A program made the translations under genes and the position numbers. From the NCBI GenBank assembly GCA_037046615.1, contig JBAOHD010000015.1:1-64000 (forward strand): DNA of 64,000 bases. The letters run 5' to 3'. Source of the stretch: Phosphoribacter sp037046615. Lineage in GTDB: Bacteria; Actinomycetota; Actinomycetes; Actinomycetales; Dermatophilaceae. Below are positions 36,837-45,752 of the stretch, piece by piece. Within the stretch, counting starts at the first letter, position 1, and each line of letters starts with the position of its first letter. Under the pieces are notes generated by a model that was not told where the DNA came from, ran no database searches, and worked only from the letters and a program-made list of their open reading frames with translations.

Positions 36837-37301
36837 GAGGTTGATGAGCCGGCCGACCTTGAGCGACAGCTTCTCGGACTTATGGAACGCCAGCACCTTG
36901 GGTGCGAGCTCGCCACCGACGATGTGGACAAACGACACGACCGTGAAGGCCAAGACATAAGCCACCGTGTGCGCCGCGTGGTGGAAGGCGTCGTGGTCGC
37001 CGAGCGCGGTGAAGATGTCGACGACGTAGGGGTCGATGACCGTGTGCAGCGTCTCCATCCCCACGGCGCCGAGGCCGAGGGAGACGAGCGTGATGCCGAC
37101 CTGGGTCACCGAATAGAACCGCTCCGGCTCCTCGTGAAGCAGCCTGACCGTCTTGGCGCGCCTGTCGCCGTCTTCGGCAAGCTGCCGGATCCGGCTGCGG
37201 CGGGCTGACGAGATCGCGATTTCCGACCCGACGAAGAACGCATTCCCCGCGACGAGAAGCAAGATGATGACCAGCCGCAGATAGAGCGGGAGATCCTCCA
37301 T

Positions 37302-37595
37302 GGGGTGACCTTCCAGGATGTCCAGCGTGTCGGCGGGCCCACATGAGCGCAACGCCTGAGGGGGCCGATTCTATGAGCGCGACCCCGCTCGCCCTAGGCC
37401 TAAAGACACCCGGCATACACCTCAAAGACAGCGGGCGTATGCCGTCCGCTCACCCAACGCCCCCGGCTCACCCGCCCCCGCCTCCCCGACTCCCCGGCTC
37501 TCGACCCTGGACGACTGCCCGTTCCATGTCTCGACGAGGCCGCATGCGTGGGTGTCTGATTCGTGGAAGGCGTCACGTTTTTGCGATTGCAGGAG
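37302..37595. other. 294-bp intergenic region between divergent genes
   Basis: Contains an inverted pair of GTATGCCG motifs and is otherwise C/G-rich without a clear gene. Promoters for the CorC gene (minus) and the lipoprotein gene (plus) should lie here. Confidence 0.5.
37411..37445. repeat. inverted pair of GTATGCCG motifs
   Basis: CGGCATAC near 37,411 and GTATGCCG near 37,438 face each other across 19 bp in non-coding DNA. Confidence 0.75.
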
Positions 37596-38496
37596 ATGGC
37601 CACCAATAAGTTACCGATCGTGCCCACTTATCATTCTTCGAACGGTCATTCTGTCGGGCGTCAGGTCGGTGCCGGAATGGCCATGGCGGCGCTGCTCTTG
37701 ACGACGGCCGGATGCGCATCCACAAACCCCAAGATCGCGAGTGCTCCGACGACTTCGAGCGTTCCGTCCGTATCGACGGTGATCTCGACCCCCGTCGTCA
37801 CGGTTACCGCAGCCCCAAGCTCCCCACCGGCCGCGCCCCCGAGCACGACCTCGGTCGCGCCAGCTCCAGCCCCCGCGCCGGGCCCAGCGGCACTGCCTCG
37901 GATCACCGTGCGAGGAGGCGAAGGACGTGCGGCACCCGCGTCACTTCAGCGCTTCGCTGACGATGTCGCGGACGGCAAGATCGACCGGGTCGTCAATCAG
38001 TGCTGGACGGTTGCGCCGAGCCGGCTGCGTGGAGCGTTGACGGACGCCGGACGCGCAGAGATCCTCCGCATCTTCAGCACCTCCCCGATGAAGGGCGCCC
38101 AATCAGGCTGGTACTGGGAGAGCGGAAACAAGACGATCGGGGTGCTATTGGTCGGAGGCAGACTCGACCTACGCATGTCCCAGCTTGGGTCCGAATACGG
38201 TCTCCGAAGACGACGCCCGCCTCGTGATCCGTCGGATGGTTGCGGCTCACAAGGGGCAGCCGATCAGACCCCTCGACGCGCAGCTTGCACCCCACCTCAT
38301 CTGTGAGTTTGGGCCGCTGGAAACGGCGGGGATGTCCAATGCTCACTGGAGCGCCCTCGCAGCTCTCGATCGGGGACCTGTGTCCTATGTATCCCAGGGT
38401 GAGCGGGCGATCATCCGGCCGACCTCGGGGCGGACACCCCAGGCTGAGATCTTCACCAGCGATGCAGGGATGTGCTTGGACGTGCTCATTCCCTGA
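37596..38496 (+). pseudogene. secreted lipoprotein, one frameshift
   Basis: ATG 37,596 (GCAGGAG upstream) gives a signal with MAMAALLLTTAGCAST, a lipobox ending at Cys. A Pro/Ser/Thr/Ala linker follows, then a domain with RFADDVADGKIDRVVNQCWT. Near 38,185 the frame changes; the continuation (TVSEDDARLVIRRMVAAHKG ... IFTSDAGMCLDVLIP) ends at 38,496. Restored length is about 300 residues. No known domain. Confidence 0.55.
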
Positions 38497-38512
38497 CACC
38501 CCGGGTCCGACG

Positions 38513-38559
38513 TGTCAGGAGTGGTCGCTTCCGAACTCGGGAGACAGCCACGAGTGACA
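38513..38559. repeat. degenerate copy of the TGTCAGAAGTGGTCG palindrome
   Basis: TGTCAGGAGTGGTCGCTTCC and, after a short loop, GGGAGACAGCCACGAGTGACA-like arm; an imperfect hairpin closely related to the perfect one at 56,543-56,589. It sits between convergent genes and may terminate both. Confidence 0.55.
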
Positions 38560-38575
38560 TCTCGCCGGGTCGAGG

Positions 38576-39181
38576 TCAGGCGGGCCCACCCTGCAGGAGC
38601 GTGCGCGAGCCGACGGGAGACTTGAGGGTGACCCGGATCCACTGGATGGCGGCGATCGCGGGCTGCGGGCCGGCGCAGAAGCTGGCGTCGGTGCCGTGGA
38701 TCGGACCGGTCCACGTCGTGATCGTGACAGTTGTCTCCGTCTCGGTGACGTCGGCTCCAGTGACCGCGGTGCACGGTGGGCCACCGCTGACGACCTGGAC
38801 GACGACGGTCGTGCCCTCGGCCCTGACGAGAGTCCATGGAGTCGAGGTTTGTCGTTGTCCAGCAACGGGTGCGGTGATCGAGGGCGTCGGGAAGGGGAGG
38901 TGGCTCGGCTCGGGGAGAGGTGACGGGCCCGGCATACCGGATGCTGGCGGAGCGGGCGGCACCGAGCTCGGGCTTGCTGTCGGGACTCCGATGGGAGCTC
39001 CGGGGGCCACTCCGGTGGCCGCGCCCGTGGCCCCGGAGCCGCCGCTCGCACCCTGGCCGCAGGCAGTGACGCCGCCGAGAAGAAGGCCAGCGAGCAGGAG
39101 GCGAGCGATCAGGAGGCGAGCGAGCAGGAGGCGAGCGGCCGCGAGCCGCGTGGTGCCGGTGCGGGCCTGGAAGGTCGCCAT
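38576..39181 (-). CDS. lipoprotein with repeat-expanded signal peptide
   Basis: ATG 39,181 (MATFQARTGTTRLAAARLLL). The hydrophobic core LLLARLLIARLLLAGLLLGG ends in the lipobox GVTAC. A Gly/Pro/Ser-rich linker of about 70 residues precedes a C-terminal domain (PWTLVRAEGTTVVVQVVSGG, CTAVTGADVTETETTVTITT) with a pair of Cys, probably a small beta domain on the cell surface. No family assigned. Confidence 0.65.
   Translation of the reverse strand: MATFQARTGTTRLAAARLLLARLLIARLLLAGLLLGGVTACGQGASGGSGATGAATGVAPGAPIGVPTASPSSVPPAPPASGMPGPSPLPEPSHLPFPTPSITAPVAGQRQTSTPWTLVRAEGTTVVVQVVSGGPPCTAVTGADVTETETTVTITTWTGPIHGTDASFCAGPQPAIAAIQWIRVTLKSPVGSRTLLQGGPA
39091..39135. repeat. 15-bp tandem repeat in the signal-peptide region
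   Basis: Three copies of CGAGCAGGAGGCGAG (the second has CGATC) at 39,091, 39,106 and 39,121, with a degenerate copy before. It encodes the LLLAR/LLIAR units of the signal core, so slippage would lengthen or shorten the hydrophobic stretch by five residues. Confidence 0.85.
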
Positions 39182-39240
39182 AGACGCCAGGGTAGGGCGG
39201 CCCCCGTGGGAAGCCGCCCTACCCGAGGAGAGAAGACGGG

Positions 39241-40425
39241 TCACAGGTTGCGCGTCGTGGTGTAGAGCGACCAGGCGTCGTCGTCGAAGTACGGCGACAG
39301 CATGATGGTCGGGCCGACGATCCGGTCGATGCGGCTGTTGACGCCGTTGAGCTGGCCCCAGTTGCCGTCATAGCCGTAGAGCCAGCCGCCCCCCGAGGAG
39401 CCGCGGGTCATGTCGCACGGGATCTTGACGGTCTGCGACCACACCAGCCAGGCATCCCACTCGGGCGAGGTCGAGCCCCAACAGCGCATGAGGTTGCCGC
39501 CGTCGAAGGGCGACTCGGCCGGGTAACCGAAGGCGTTCTCCCAGACGCCGCTCTTGCCGCGGTTGGTCGTGAGGCCCTGACCGCCGAAGTAGTCGACGAT
39601 GTGGTAGCCCCAGTTGGTGTTCATGATCGCGACGCCCATGTCCTGGCTGAAGTCGGAGTTGCTCGTCCACGCGGTCTTCGACCACAGCTGGTTGGCGCTC
39701 CACGTGCCGTAGGGACGCGGGTTGGCCAGGTCGTCGTCATAGGCGGGCACGAACGTCCAGTTGCTGTGCCACGTGCCGCCGGAGCCGCCGTGGACGCAGT
39801 GCCCCGCGGTCCAGACGGTGTCCTTGCCCTCGGAGTTGACGATGGTGCCGGAGCACACGTAGTTGAGGCCGCCCTTGGTGAAGAAGACCTTGCCCGCGGT
39901 GTAGGCCGTGGGGACGTAGTAGGGCAGGTTGGGGTTGTAGGCCGCGGGCACGAGTGCGCCTGCGCCCGTGCCGGATTGGGCAGCGAAGACGGTGCTCGCG
40001 GCGCCGGTGATGGACCGGACAGGACCGTCGTTGGTCACCGGCTTCTTGCCGGCTTTGAGGTCGCGCGTCGTCTGCTCGACGTATGCCGTGGCCGCCGACG
40101 CGAGCGCCGGGTCCTGGTCAGCCGAGATGGCTGCACGCATTCGCTCGGCGGTCCAGTAAGCCTCGAGGACCTGAGTCGTCGTCGCCTTGGCGCCGTGTGC
40201 CTTCTTGCCGGCTGCCTTCGCTGCGGCGGTGAGGGTGGGGGTGGTCGAGCTCGTGTCGCCGGAGGTGACCGGGCCGCGGGTGTCGAGACCACCCGGCATA
40301 CCTGCTGGGGTTGTCGCGGCGGAGGCGCCCGTGGCGACGCCGAGGCCGAGGGCGGCAGCGGCGACCAGGCTGGTGCCGGCGGTGACGAGTCGAGTGAACG
40401 GTCGGCGATGGGATGCGGTGCGCAT
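39241..40425 (-). CDS. secreted trypsin-like serine protease
   Basis: 394 residues, with signal peptide (RLVTAGTSLVAAAALGLGVA to ASA). A propeptide region of about 120 residues precedes the catalytic domain: VWTAGHCVHGG (His), SQDMGVAIMN (Asp), MTRGSSGGGWLYG (Ser). S1B/V8-like group found in actinobacteria. Exported to the outside; substrate unknown. Confidence 0.9.
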   Translation of the reverse strand: MRTASHRRPFTRLVTAGTSLVAAAALGLGVATGASAATTPAGMPGGLDTRGPVTSGDTSSTTPTLTAAAKAAGKKAHGAKATTTQVLEAYWTAERMRAAISADQDPALASAATAYVEQTTRDLKAGKKPVTNDGPVRSITGAASTVFAAQSGTGAGALVPAAYNPNLPYYVPTAYTAGKVFFTKGGLNYVCSGTIVNSEGKDTVWTAGHCVHGGSGGTWHSNWTFVPAYDDDLANPRPYGTWSANQLWSKTAWTSNSDFSQDMGVAIMNTNWGYHIVDYFGGQGLTTNRGKSGVWENAFGYPAESPFDGGNLMRCWGSTSPEWDAWLVWSQTVKIPCDMTRGSSGGGWLYGYDGNWGQLNGVNSRIDRIVGPTIMLSPYFDDDAWSLYTTTRNL

Positions 40426-40564
40426 GGGAGATGGCCCTTTCCGTGCTGTTGTCCTGGCCCGAGCACCCCGTGCGCTCGGTCTCGCAGGGGAGGAGGGGGT
40501 TTGGGGCGCTCTGATACCGACGAATCGGACTTTTTGCCGTTGCGTGCGGGGAGTGCGGGGGCCA

Positions 40565-40627
40565 ACTCGACAACAAGTGACGCTTCGGCGCCTCCCGCGG
40601 AGCCTGAAGCGACACTTGTTGTCGAGT
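40565..40627. repeat. 22-bp near-perfect hairpin between divergent genes
   Basis: Arm 40,565-40,586 (starting ACTCGACAACAAGTG) pairs at 21 of 22 positions with 40,606-40,627. It lies between the divergent protease and PLP-enzyme genes, so it is unlikely to be a simple terminator. GTATGCCG follows at 40,665. Confidence 0.75.
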
Positions 40628-40691
40628 CAGTGCCCAGCCGCCGCCGCCGCGGAAGCCACGGACGGTATGCCGTTCGCGAGAGGATGCGGGC

Positions 40692-41984
40692 ATGGCTTAC
40701 GACGTCGCGGCGATCCGCGCCCACTTCCCCGCGCTCGCGGAGGGAGCTGCCCACTTCGACGCCCCGGGTGGGACGCAGACGCCCGATGTGGTCGCCGATG
40801 CCGTGCGCGCCGCCTTGGTGTCGGCCGTCGCCAACCGCGGCTGGGTGACGCCAGCCGAGCGTCGGGCCGAGGAGTTCGTGGCCGTATGCCGTGCCGCGCT
40901 CGCCGACCTGCTCGGGGCCGACCCGCGCGGGATTGTGTTCGGGCGCAGCGCGACTGCGTTGACCTATGACCTGTCGCGGGCGCTCGCGAAGACGTGGGCA
41001 CCGGGGGATGAGGTCGTCGTGACGCGGCTTGACCACGACGCAAACGTGCGGCCGTGGGTGCAGGCGGCAGCGGCCGTGGGAGCGACGGTGCGGTGGGTCA
41101 ACTTCGACCCGGCCACCGGTGAGCTCCCGGTCGAGGCCGTCGAGGAGGTGCTGAGCCCGCGCACGCGGCTTGTCGCGACCACTGCCGCGAGCAATCTCAT
41201 CGGCACGAGGCCGCCCGTCCGGCAGATCGCGCAGGCGGTGCACCGCGTGGGCGCGCTCTATTGGGTCGACGGGGTGCACGCGACGGCGCACGCGTCGGTC
41301 GACGTCGAGTCGCTGGGGGCGGACTTCTGGACGTGCTCGCCTTACAAGTTCATGGGGCCGCACTGTGGTGTGCTGGCCGCGGCGCCGGCTCTCCTGGAGA
41401 CCCTGGTCATCGACAAGCTGCTCCCGGCGACCGATGAGGTGCCCGAGCGTTTCGAGTTGGGCACGTTGCCCTACGAGTTGATGGCTGGCACGACGGCCGC
41501 GGTCGACTTCATCGCCTCCTTGGCTGGAGTCGATACCGGGTCACCAGGTATGCCTCGCCTGTCGGTATCGAATGGGGATAGACCTGCGCCATTGGCCGCA
41601 CCCGCCCCACCCCCTGGAGTCGATACCGGATCACCACGTCGGACTCGCATCCTGGCGTCGATGGCAGCGGTCGAAGCGCACGAAGACCGGCTGCGCGCCC
41701 GACTCGAGTCCGCGCTGCGAGCGCTGCACGGCATACAGGTCTATTCGAATGCCGGCGCACGGACCCCGACGATGCTCTTCTCGATCGCCTGCCAAGACCC
41801 GCAGGACACACGAAAGGCATTGGCGGACAAGGGAATCAATGCTCCCGCTGGCAACTTCTATGCCCTTGAGTGCTCGCGGCACCTCGGGCTCGGCGACGAG
41901 GGCGGCGTGCGAGTGGGGCTCGCACCGTATTCGTCAGACGACGACATCGACCGACTCATCGAGGCGTTGGAGCAGCTCACCTAG
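40692..41984 (+). CDS. cysteine desulfurase-like aminotransferase class V protein
   Basis: 430 residues. PLP enzyme of the TIGR01976-like group: GGTQTPDVVADAVRAAL, GRSATALTYDLSRALAKTW, EVVVTRLDHDANVRPW, LYWVDGVHATAHASVDVESL, and FWTCSPYKFMGPHCG, where the Lys binds PLP. A 90-bp in-frame insertion flanked by 23-bp repeats (see 41,524-41,636) adds about 30 residues near residue 280. Substrate unknown; might act on cysteine or an amino sugar. Confidence 0.8.
   Translation: MAYDVAAIRAHFPALAEGAAHFDAPGGTQTPDVVADAVRAALVSAVANRGWVTPAERRAEEFVAVCRAALADLLGADPRGIVFGRSATALTYDLSRALAKTWAPGDEVVVTRLDHDANVRPWVQAAAAVGATVRWVNFDPATGELPVEAVEEVLSPRTRLVATTAASNLIGTRPPVRQIAQAVHRVGALYWVDGVHATAHASVDVESLGADFWTCSPYKFMGPHCGVLAAAPALLETLVIDKLLPATDEVPERFELGTLPYELMAGTTAAVDFIASLAGVDTGSPGMPRLSVSNGDRPAPLAAPAPPPGVDTGSPRRTRILASMAAVEAHEDRLRARLESALRALHGIQVYSNAGARTPTMLFSIACQDPQDTRKALADKGINAPAGNFYALECSRHLGLGDEGGVRVGLAPYSSDDDIDRLIEALEQLT
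41524..41636. repeat. 23-bp direct repeat, 90 bp apart, inside the PLP-enzyme gene
   Basis: CTGGAGTCGATACCGG.TCACCA occurs at 41,524-41,546 and 41,614-41,636 with one mismatch. CGGTATCG, the complement of the repeat core CGATACCG, lies between them at 41,563. The repeat period is a multiple of three, so the reading frame is kept. Confidence 0.85.
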
Positions 41985-41996
41985 GCGTGTTGCCGC

Positions 41997-42545
41997 TCAC
42001 GTCACCCGGTCAAGCGGGCTGCCGTCTTCCAGATAGACGCACGCGGATGCTGCGAGGGCAGCGCCGACCCGGCGACGCACCGCGGGGCGCAGGAGGGGGA
42101 GAGCTTCGTCGGGTGTGGCGAAGCGGTATTCATGGACCTCTTCCTCCTGCACCGTGATGCGCTGAATGTCGGCTGCGCTGACGACGCCGCAGTCGAAAAG
42201 GAACCGCAAGCCGAGCGCCTTTGTGCGCTTGGCTGGGCGAGTGTCGACCGCGAGGAGACGGCCCTGGGTCACGGTGATGCCGGTCTCCTCGAAGACTTCC
42301 CGGCAGCAGCCCTCCCACGGGGTCTCGTCCGCTTCCATGACCCCGCCCGGGATCGTCCACCCGGTCTTGTACGTCGGCGCCAAGATGAGGAACCGTCCCT
42401 CGGCGTCCCACACGAGGGCACCCGCAGATGCCGGTATGCCGGGCAGCCCGTCCCAGGCGAGCGCACCGGCATACCCGTGATCTGCACGGTCCTCGCGGGC
42501 AGCGTCTGCGGGCGCTTCTGGCTGATGAATACGTTCGAGAGTCAC
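41997..42545 (-). CDS. Nudix hydrolase
   Basis: GTG 42,545; 182 residues. Nudix box GGVMEADETPWEGCCREVFE followed by ETGITV is complete (G-x5-E-x7-REVxEExGI). Preceding strand ALVWDAEGRFLILAPTYKTG fits the fold. Hydrolyses a nucleoside diphosphate derivative; substrate not predictable. Convergent with the PLP enzyme and divergent from the antiporter. Confidence 0.9.
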   Translation of the reverse strand: MTLERIHQPEAPADAAREDRADHGYAGALAWDGLPGIPASAGALVWDAEGRFLILAPTYKTGWTIPGGVMEADETPWEGCCREVFEETGITVTQGRLLAVDTRPAKRTKALGLRFLFDCGVVSAADIQRITVQEEEVHEYRFATPDEALPLLRPAVRRRVGAALAASACVYLEDGSPLDRVT

Positions 42546-42604
42546 AGCAGCGAGACTATGTCGAGTCCAGGGCCGCTGCCCACAGGGGGCTAGGCTCGAC
42601 ATTC

Positions 42605-43867
42605 GTGGTCACAGCCTTTGTTGTCCTGCTCTGCTTGGCGGCGGTCCTCGCGTGGGTTAACGAGCGCTTCATCAAGATCCCGACCACGGTGGGCGTCACT
42701 CTCGCGGGTGCGGTGGCGTCGATCCTGCTCATCGTCTTGGATCTCTTTGGCTGGACCTTCGGTCTCAAGGCGCAAGCCCAGACGCTGCTTGAGACGCTCG
42801 ACTTCACGAGCTTTGTCCTCAACGGCATCCTCAGTGTGCTGCTGTTTGCCGGCGCCCTGAGTCTCGATGCCCGCCAACTGTGGGCGCAGCGCGCGAGCAT
42901 CCTCACGCTCGCGTCAGTGAGCACGATCATCAGCACGATCCTCATTGGCCTGGTCGCGTGGGCGACCTTCCGCCTCGTCGGGCTTGAGGTCCCGCTCGTG
43001 GGAGCACTTCTGTTTGGTGCCCTCATCAGTCCCACTGATCCGGTGGCGGTGCTCGACCTCCTGCGACGGGCAAAGGTCCCGAAGAAGATCGAGACCCTCA
43101 TCGCTGGGGAGAGCCTCTTCAACGATGGTGTTGGCGTCGTGCTGTTCATCGTCATTGCCGGGGCCGCCGGCGTGAGCGGGGGGCACGGCGAGGCAAGTGT
43201 GCTGGGCGCGGCCCTCGTCTTTGGCCAGGAAGCGCTGGGAGGCATGGCCTTCGGCGCCCTCCTGGGCTGGGTGGGCTACCGGATGTGCGCGAGCATCGAC
43301 GGCCACGTGGTGGAAGTCATCATCACGCTCGCCCTCGTGCTCGGGGGCTACTTCGCCGCGACCGCGATGGGCATGAGCGGGCCACTCGCCATGGTCATCG
43401 CCGGCCTCGTCATCTCGGCGCACAAGGAGCGGGCCTTCTTCGAGGCGACTCGGCATCACGTGGAAGGGTTCTGGGAGACCCTCGACCAGGTGCTCAACAT
43501 TCTCTTGTTTGCCTTCATCGGGTTGGACGTGCTGCTGACGGAAACGACCGGGCCGCAGATCCTGGCGAGCCTGGTGCTCATCGTCGCGGCGCTGGCCGTC
43601 CGGTTCGTCAGCGTCTGGGCCCCCATGCATCTCGTGCGGACTCGGGATGGTTACGGAGCGTGGACCGTCCGGTTGCTGACCTGGGGTGGATTGCGGGGCG
43701 GCATTGCCATCAGCCTCGCCCTCGGTCTGCCCCCCTCCCCTTACCGCACCCATGTCGTGACGGCGACCTACGCCATTGTGCTGTTCACGATCGCCGTCCA
43801 AGGGCTGACCGTGATGCCTATCGTGCGCAAGGCCATCGCGGCGCAAGAAGGGCGTCTGGAAAACTAG
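42605..43867 (+). CDS. CPA1-type Na+(K+)/H+ antiporter
   Basis: GTG 42,605; 420 residues with about 12 membrane segments. LFGALISPTDPVAVLDLLRR has the ion-binding Asp motif and LIAGESLFNDGVGVVLFIVI the conserved ESxxND segment; ends with LRGGIAISLALGLP. First of a tight three-gene operon: CBS protein after 4 bp, then a second transporter. Likely pH or salt homeostasis. Confidence 0.92.
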   Translation: MVTAFVVLLCLAAVLAWVNERFIKIPTTVGVTLAGAVASILLIVLDLFGWTFGLKAQAQTLLETLDFTSFVLNGILSVLLFAGALSLDARQLWAQRASILTLASVSTIISTILIGLVAWATFRLVGLEVPLVGALLFGALISPTDPVAVLDLLRRAKVPKKIETLIAGESLFNDGVGVVLFIVIAGAAGVSGGHGEASVLGAALVFGQEALGGMAFGALLGWVGYRMCASIDGHVVEVIITLALVLGGYFAATAMGMSGPLAMVIAGLVISAHKERAFFEATRHHVEGFWETLDQVLNILLFAFIGLDVLLTETTGPQILASLVLIVAALAVRFVSVWAPMHLVRTRDGYGAWTVRLLTWGGLRGGIAISLALGLPPSPYRTHVVTATYAIVLFTIAVQGLTVMPIVRKAIAAQEGRLEN

Positions 43868-43871
43868 GGTC

Positions 43872-44408
43872 ATGCTCGCCAGTGACCTCGCAGAGTCTGT
43901 GCCCACGGCCACACTGGACACGACTGGGTCCGAGGCGGTGAGAATCGTCGCCGAGCACCGGCTCTCGGCCCTGGCAGTCATGGGGCGCGACGGCCTTCCC
44001 GTTGCCTTGCTCCCTGGCAGCCAGCTCCTGGCACTCGTGATCCCGCCCTATGTCCGCGATGACCCACAACTTGCCCACGTCTTCTCCGAGGTCGCGGCCG
44101 AGGACCTCTGCGGCCGCCTGGCCACCACGACGATCGGGGGCCTCATCGATGAAGGGTTGGTCAGCCTCAAGCACCTTCCCTCGGTGGAGCCCGAAGACAC
44201 CATCCTCGAGATCGCCACTGCCATGGTGCATCACCATTGCCCCCAAGTCCTGGTGCGATCGCGGGATGGGGCGTTGATCGGGGTGGTCACCCTTTCTCGG
44301 GTCCTCGCGGTCATCGCGACCCTCGCCGGCGAGGACTCTCCTGGGCTCCGAGCGCGGCTCGAAGTCGACCTCCTCGACCCCGGTGCGGCAAAGCAGGGTA
44401 TGCCGTGA
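43872..44408 (+). CDS. CBS-domain protein
   Basis: 178 residues. Tandem CBS pattern: GSEAVRIVAEHRLSALAVMG, GLPVALLPGSQLLALVIPPY, then VEPEDTILEIATAMVHHHCP and GALIGVVTLSRVLAVIATLA. CBS pairs bind adenine nucleotides. Flanked by two cation transporters and overlapping the second by GTGA, it is probably their energy or ligand sensor. Confidence 0.85.
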   Translation: MLASDLAESVPTATLDTTGSEAVRIVAEHRLSALAVMGRDGLPVALLPGSQLLALVIPPYVRDDPQLAHVFSEVAAEDLCGRLATTTIGGLIDEGLVSLKHLPSVEPEDTILEIATAMVHHHCPQVLVRSRDGALIGVVTLSRVLAVIATLAGEDSPGLRARLEVDLLDPGAAKQGMP

Positions 44409-45701
44409 CCCTCACGGCGTCGCTTTCACTGGTCGTCTTTGTCGCCGCCTACGTGCTCATCGCGACGGAGAAGATCCATCGCGTCAAAGCTGCTCTGGGT
44501 GGGGCAGCGGCCATGGTCGTCATCGGCGCGACCCGGGGACACAGCGCGTTCTTCTCCGAAGCGACGGGCGTGGACTGGAATGTCGTCTTCCTGCTGCTCG
44601 GGATGATGATCATCGTCGGGGTGCTGCGCACCACCGGTGTCTTTGAGTTCGTCGCCATCTGGGCGGCCAAGGTGTCGCAGGGTCGCCCCTTCCGCATGAT
44701 GACCCTGCTCGTGGTCATCACGGCCGTGGCATCGGCCTTGCTCGACAATGTGACGACCGTGCTGCTCATTGCGCCCGTCACGATCCTCATCTGTGATCGC
44801 CTGCGCATCAACCCGATCCCCTTCCTTCTCGCGGAAGCGATGGCCAGCAATATCGGCGGCACGGCGACCCTCATCGGGGATCCACCCAACATCATCATCG
44901 CGAGCCGAGCTGGCTTTTCCTTCAACGATTTCCTCGTGCACCTGGCCCCGCTCGTCGTCGTGCTCTTGGTCATCTTCATCGGCCTCAGTTGGCTGCTGTG
45001 GGGGCGCACGCTGCGCATCGATCCAGCGCGGGCGGCGGCCCTGCAGGAGCTGCGAGAGCGGGATGCCATCACCGACGGACGGATGCTGATCCGCCTCGGC
45101 TGTGTCCTGCTCGCCGTGCTGATCGGCTTCGCCAGTCACACGGTCCACCACATCGAGCCTTCACTGATCGCGATGCTGGGCGCCGGGGCGTCGATCCTCG
45201 TCTCGAAGGCCGACCAATCGACCTATCTGCGGGAAGTCGAGTGGGAGACCCTCGTCTTCTTCGCAGGGCTGTTCATCATGGTCGGCGCTCTCGTGGAGCA
45301 GGGTGTGATCGGCCAGCTCGCAGCATCGTTGACCGCAGCTGTTGGCGACCAACTACCTCACGGCGGCCATGGTCATGCTTTTCGGTTCAGCGGCGCTGTC
45401 GGGGATCGTCGACAACATCCCCTATGTCGCCACGATGTCGCCCTTGGTCCTCGATCTCGTCGGTCCGGCCGAGGGGTTGCCGCCGGACAAGCAGGGTGTG
45501 TGGTGGGCGCTGGCACTCGGCGCCGATCTCGGGGGCAATGCGACGGCTGTCGGTGCCAGCGCCAACGTCGTCGTCACGGGGATCGCGAAACGCAACGGGC
45601 ATCCGATCTCGTTCTGGGAGTTCACCAAGTACGGGATCGTCGTCACCGCGGTGACGATCGCGGCGTCGGCGCCCTATCTGTACTTCCGCTACTACGCGTG
45701 A
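44405..45701 (+). pseudogene. ArsB/NhaD-type membrane transporter, one frameshift
   Basis: GTG 44,405. Ion-transporter superfamily features: SLVVFVAAYVLIATEKIHRV, VLLLGMMIIVGVLRTTGVFE-like segment, LDNVTTVLLIAPVTILICDR and ASNIGGTATLIGDPPNIIIA (NhaD/CitM signature). Near 45,340 the frame shifts; the remainder (NYLTAAMVMLFGSAALSGIV, GADLGGNATAVGASANVVVT) runs to 45,701. Restored protein about 430 residues, 11-12 segments. Could be Na+/H+ antiport or anion transport. Confidence 0.75.
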
Positions 45702-45752
45702 CGGGGGACGCCGGATGTGGCCTCCCCCAGAAAGGCTGTGCCTGAGTCGGGC

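Larger units (their letters stand above)
34137..37301 (-). pseudogene. CNNM/CorC-family transporter gene interrupted by an IS1380 element
   Basis: ATG at 37,301 follows GGAAGG. The N-terminal part (MEDLPLYLRLVIILLLVAGN, then FFVGSEIAISSARRSRI) is the CNNM membrane domain; it stops at 36,841. The remainder resumes at 35,160 as LTFRPLIAVMKWASDLLL, with two CBS domains (MVPRTQIRALTQDTTLAETL; VVDEYGGTEGIITLEDILEE) and the CorC/HlyC domain at the end. Removing 35,161-36,836 with one GAGG copy rejoins L-I-N-L-T-F-R-P exactly, giving 494 residues. The family moves Mg2+/Co2+ or other divalent ions. Confidence 0.92.
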
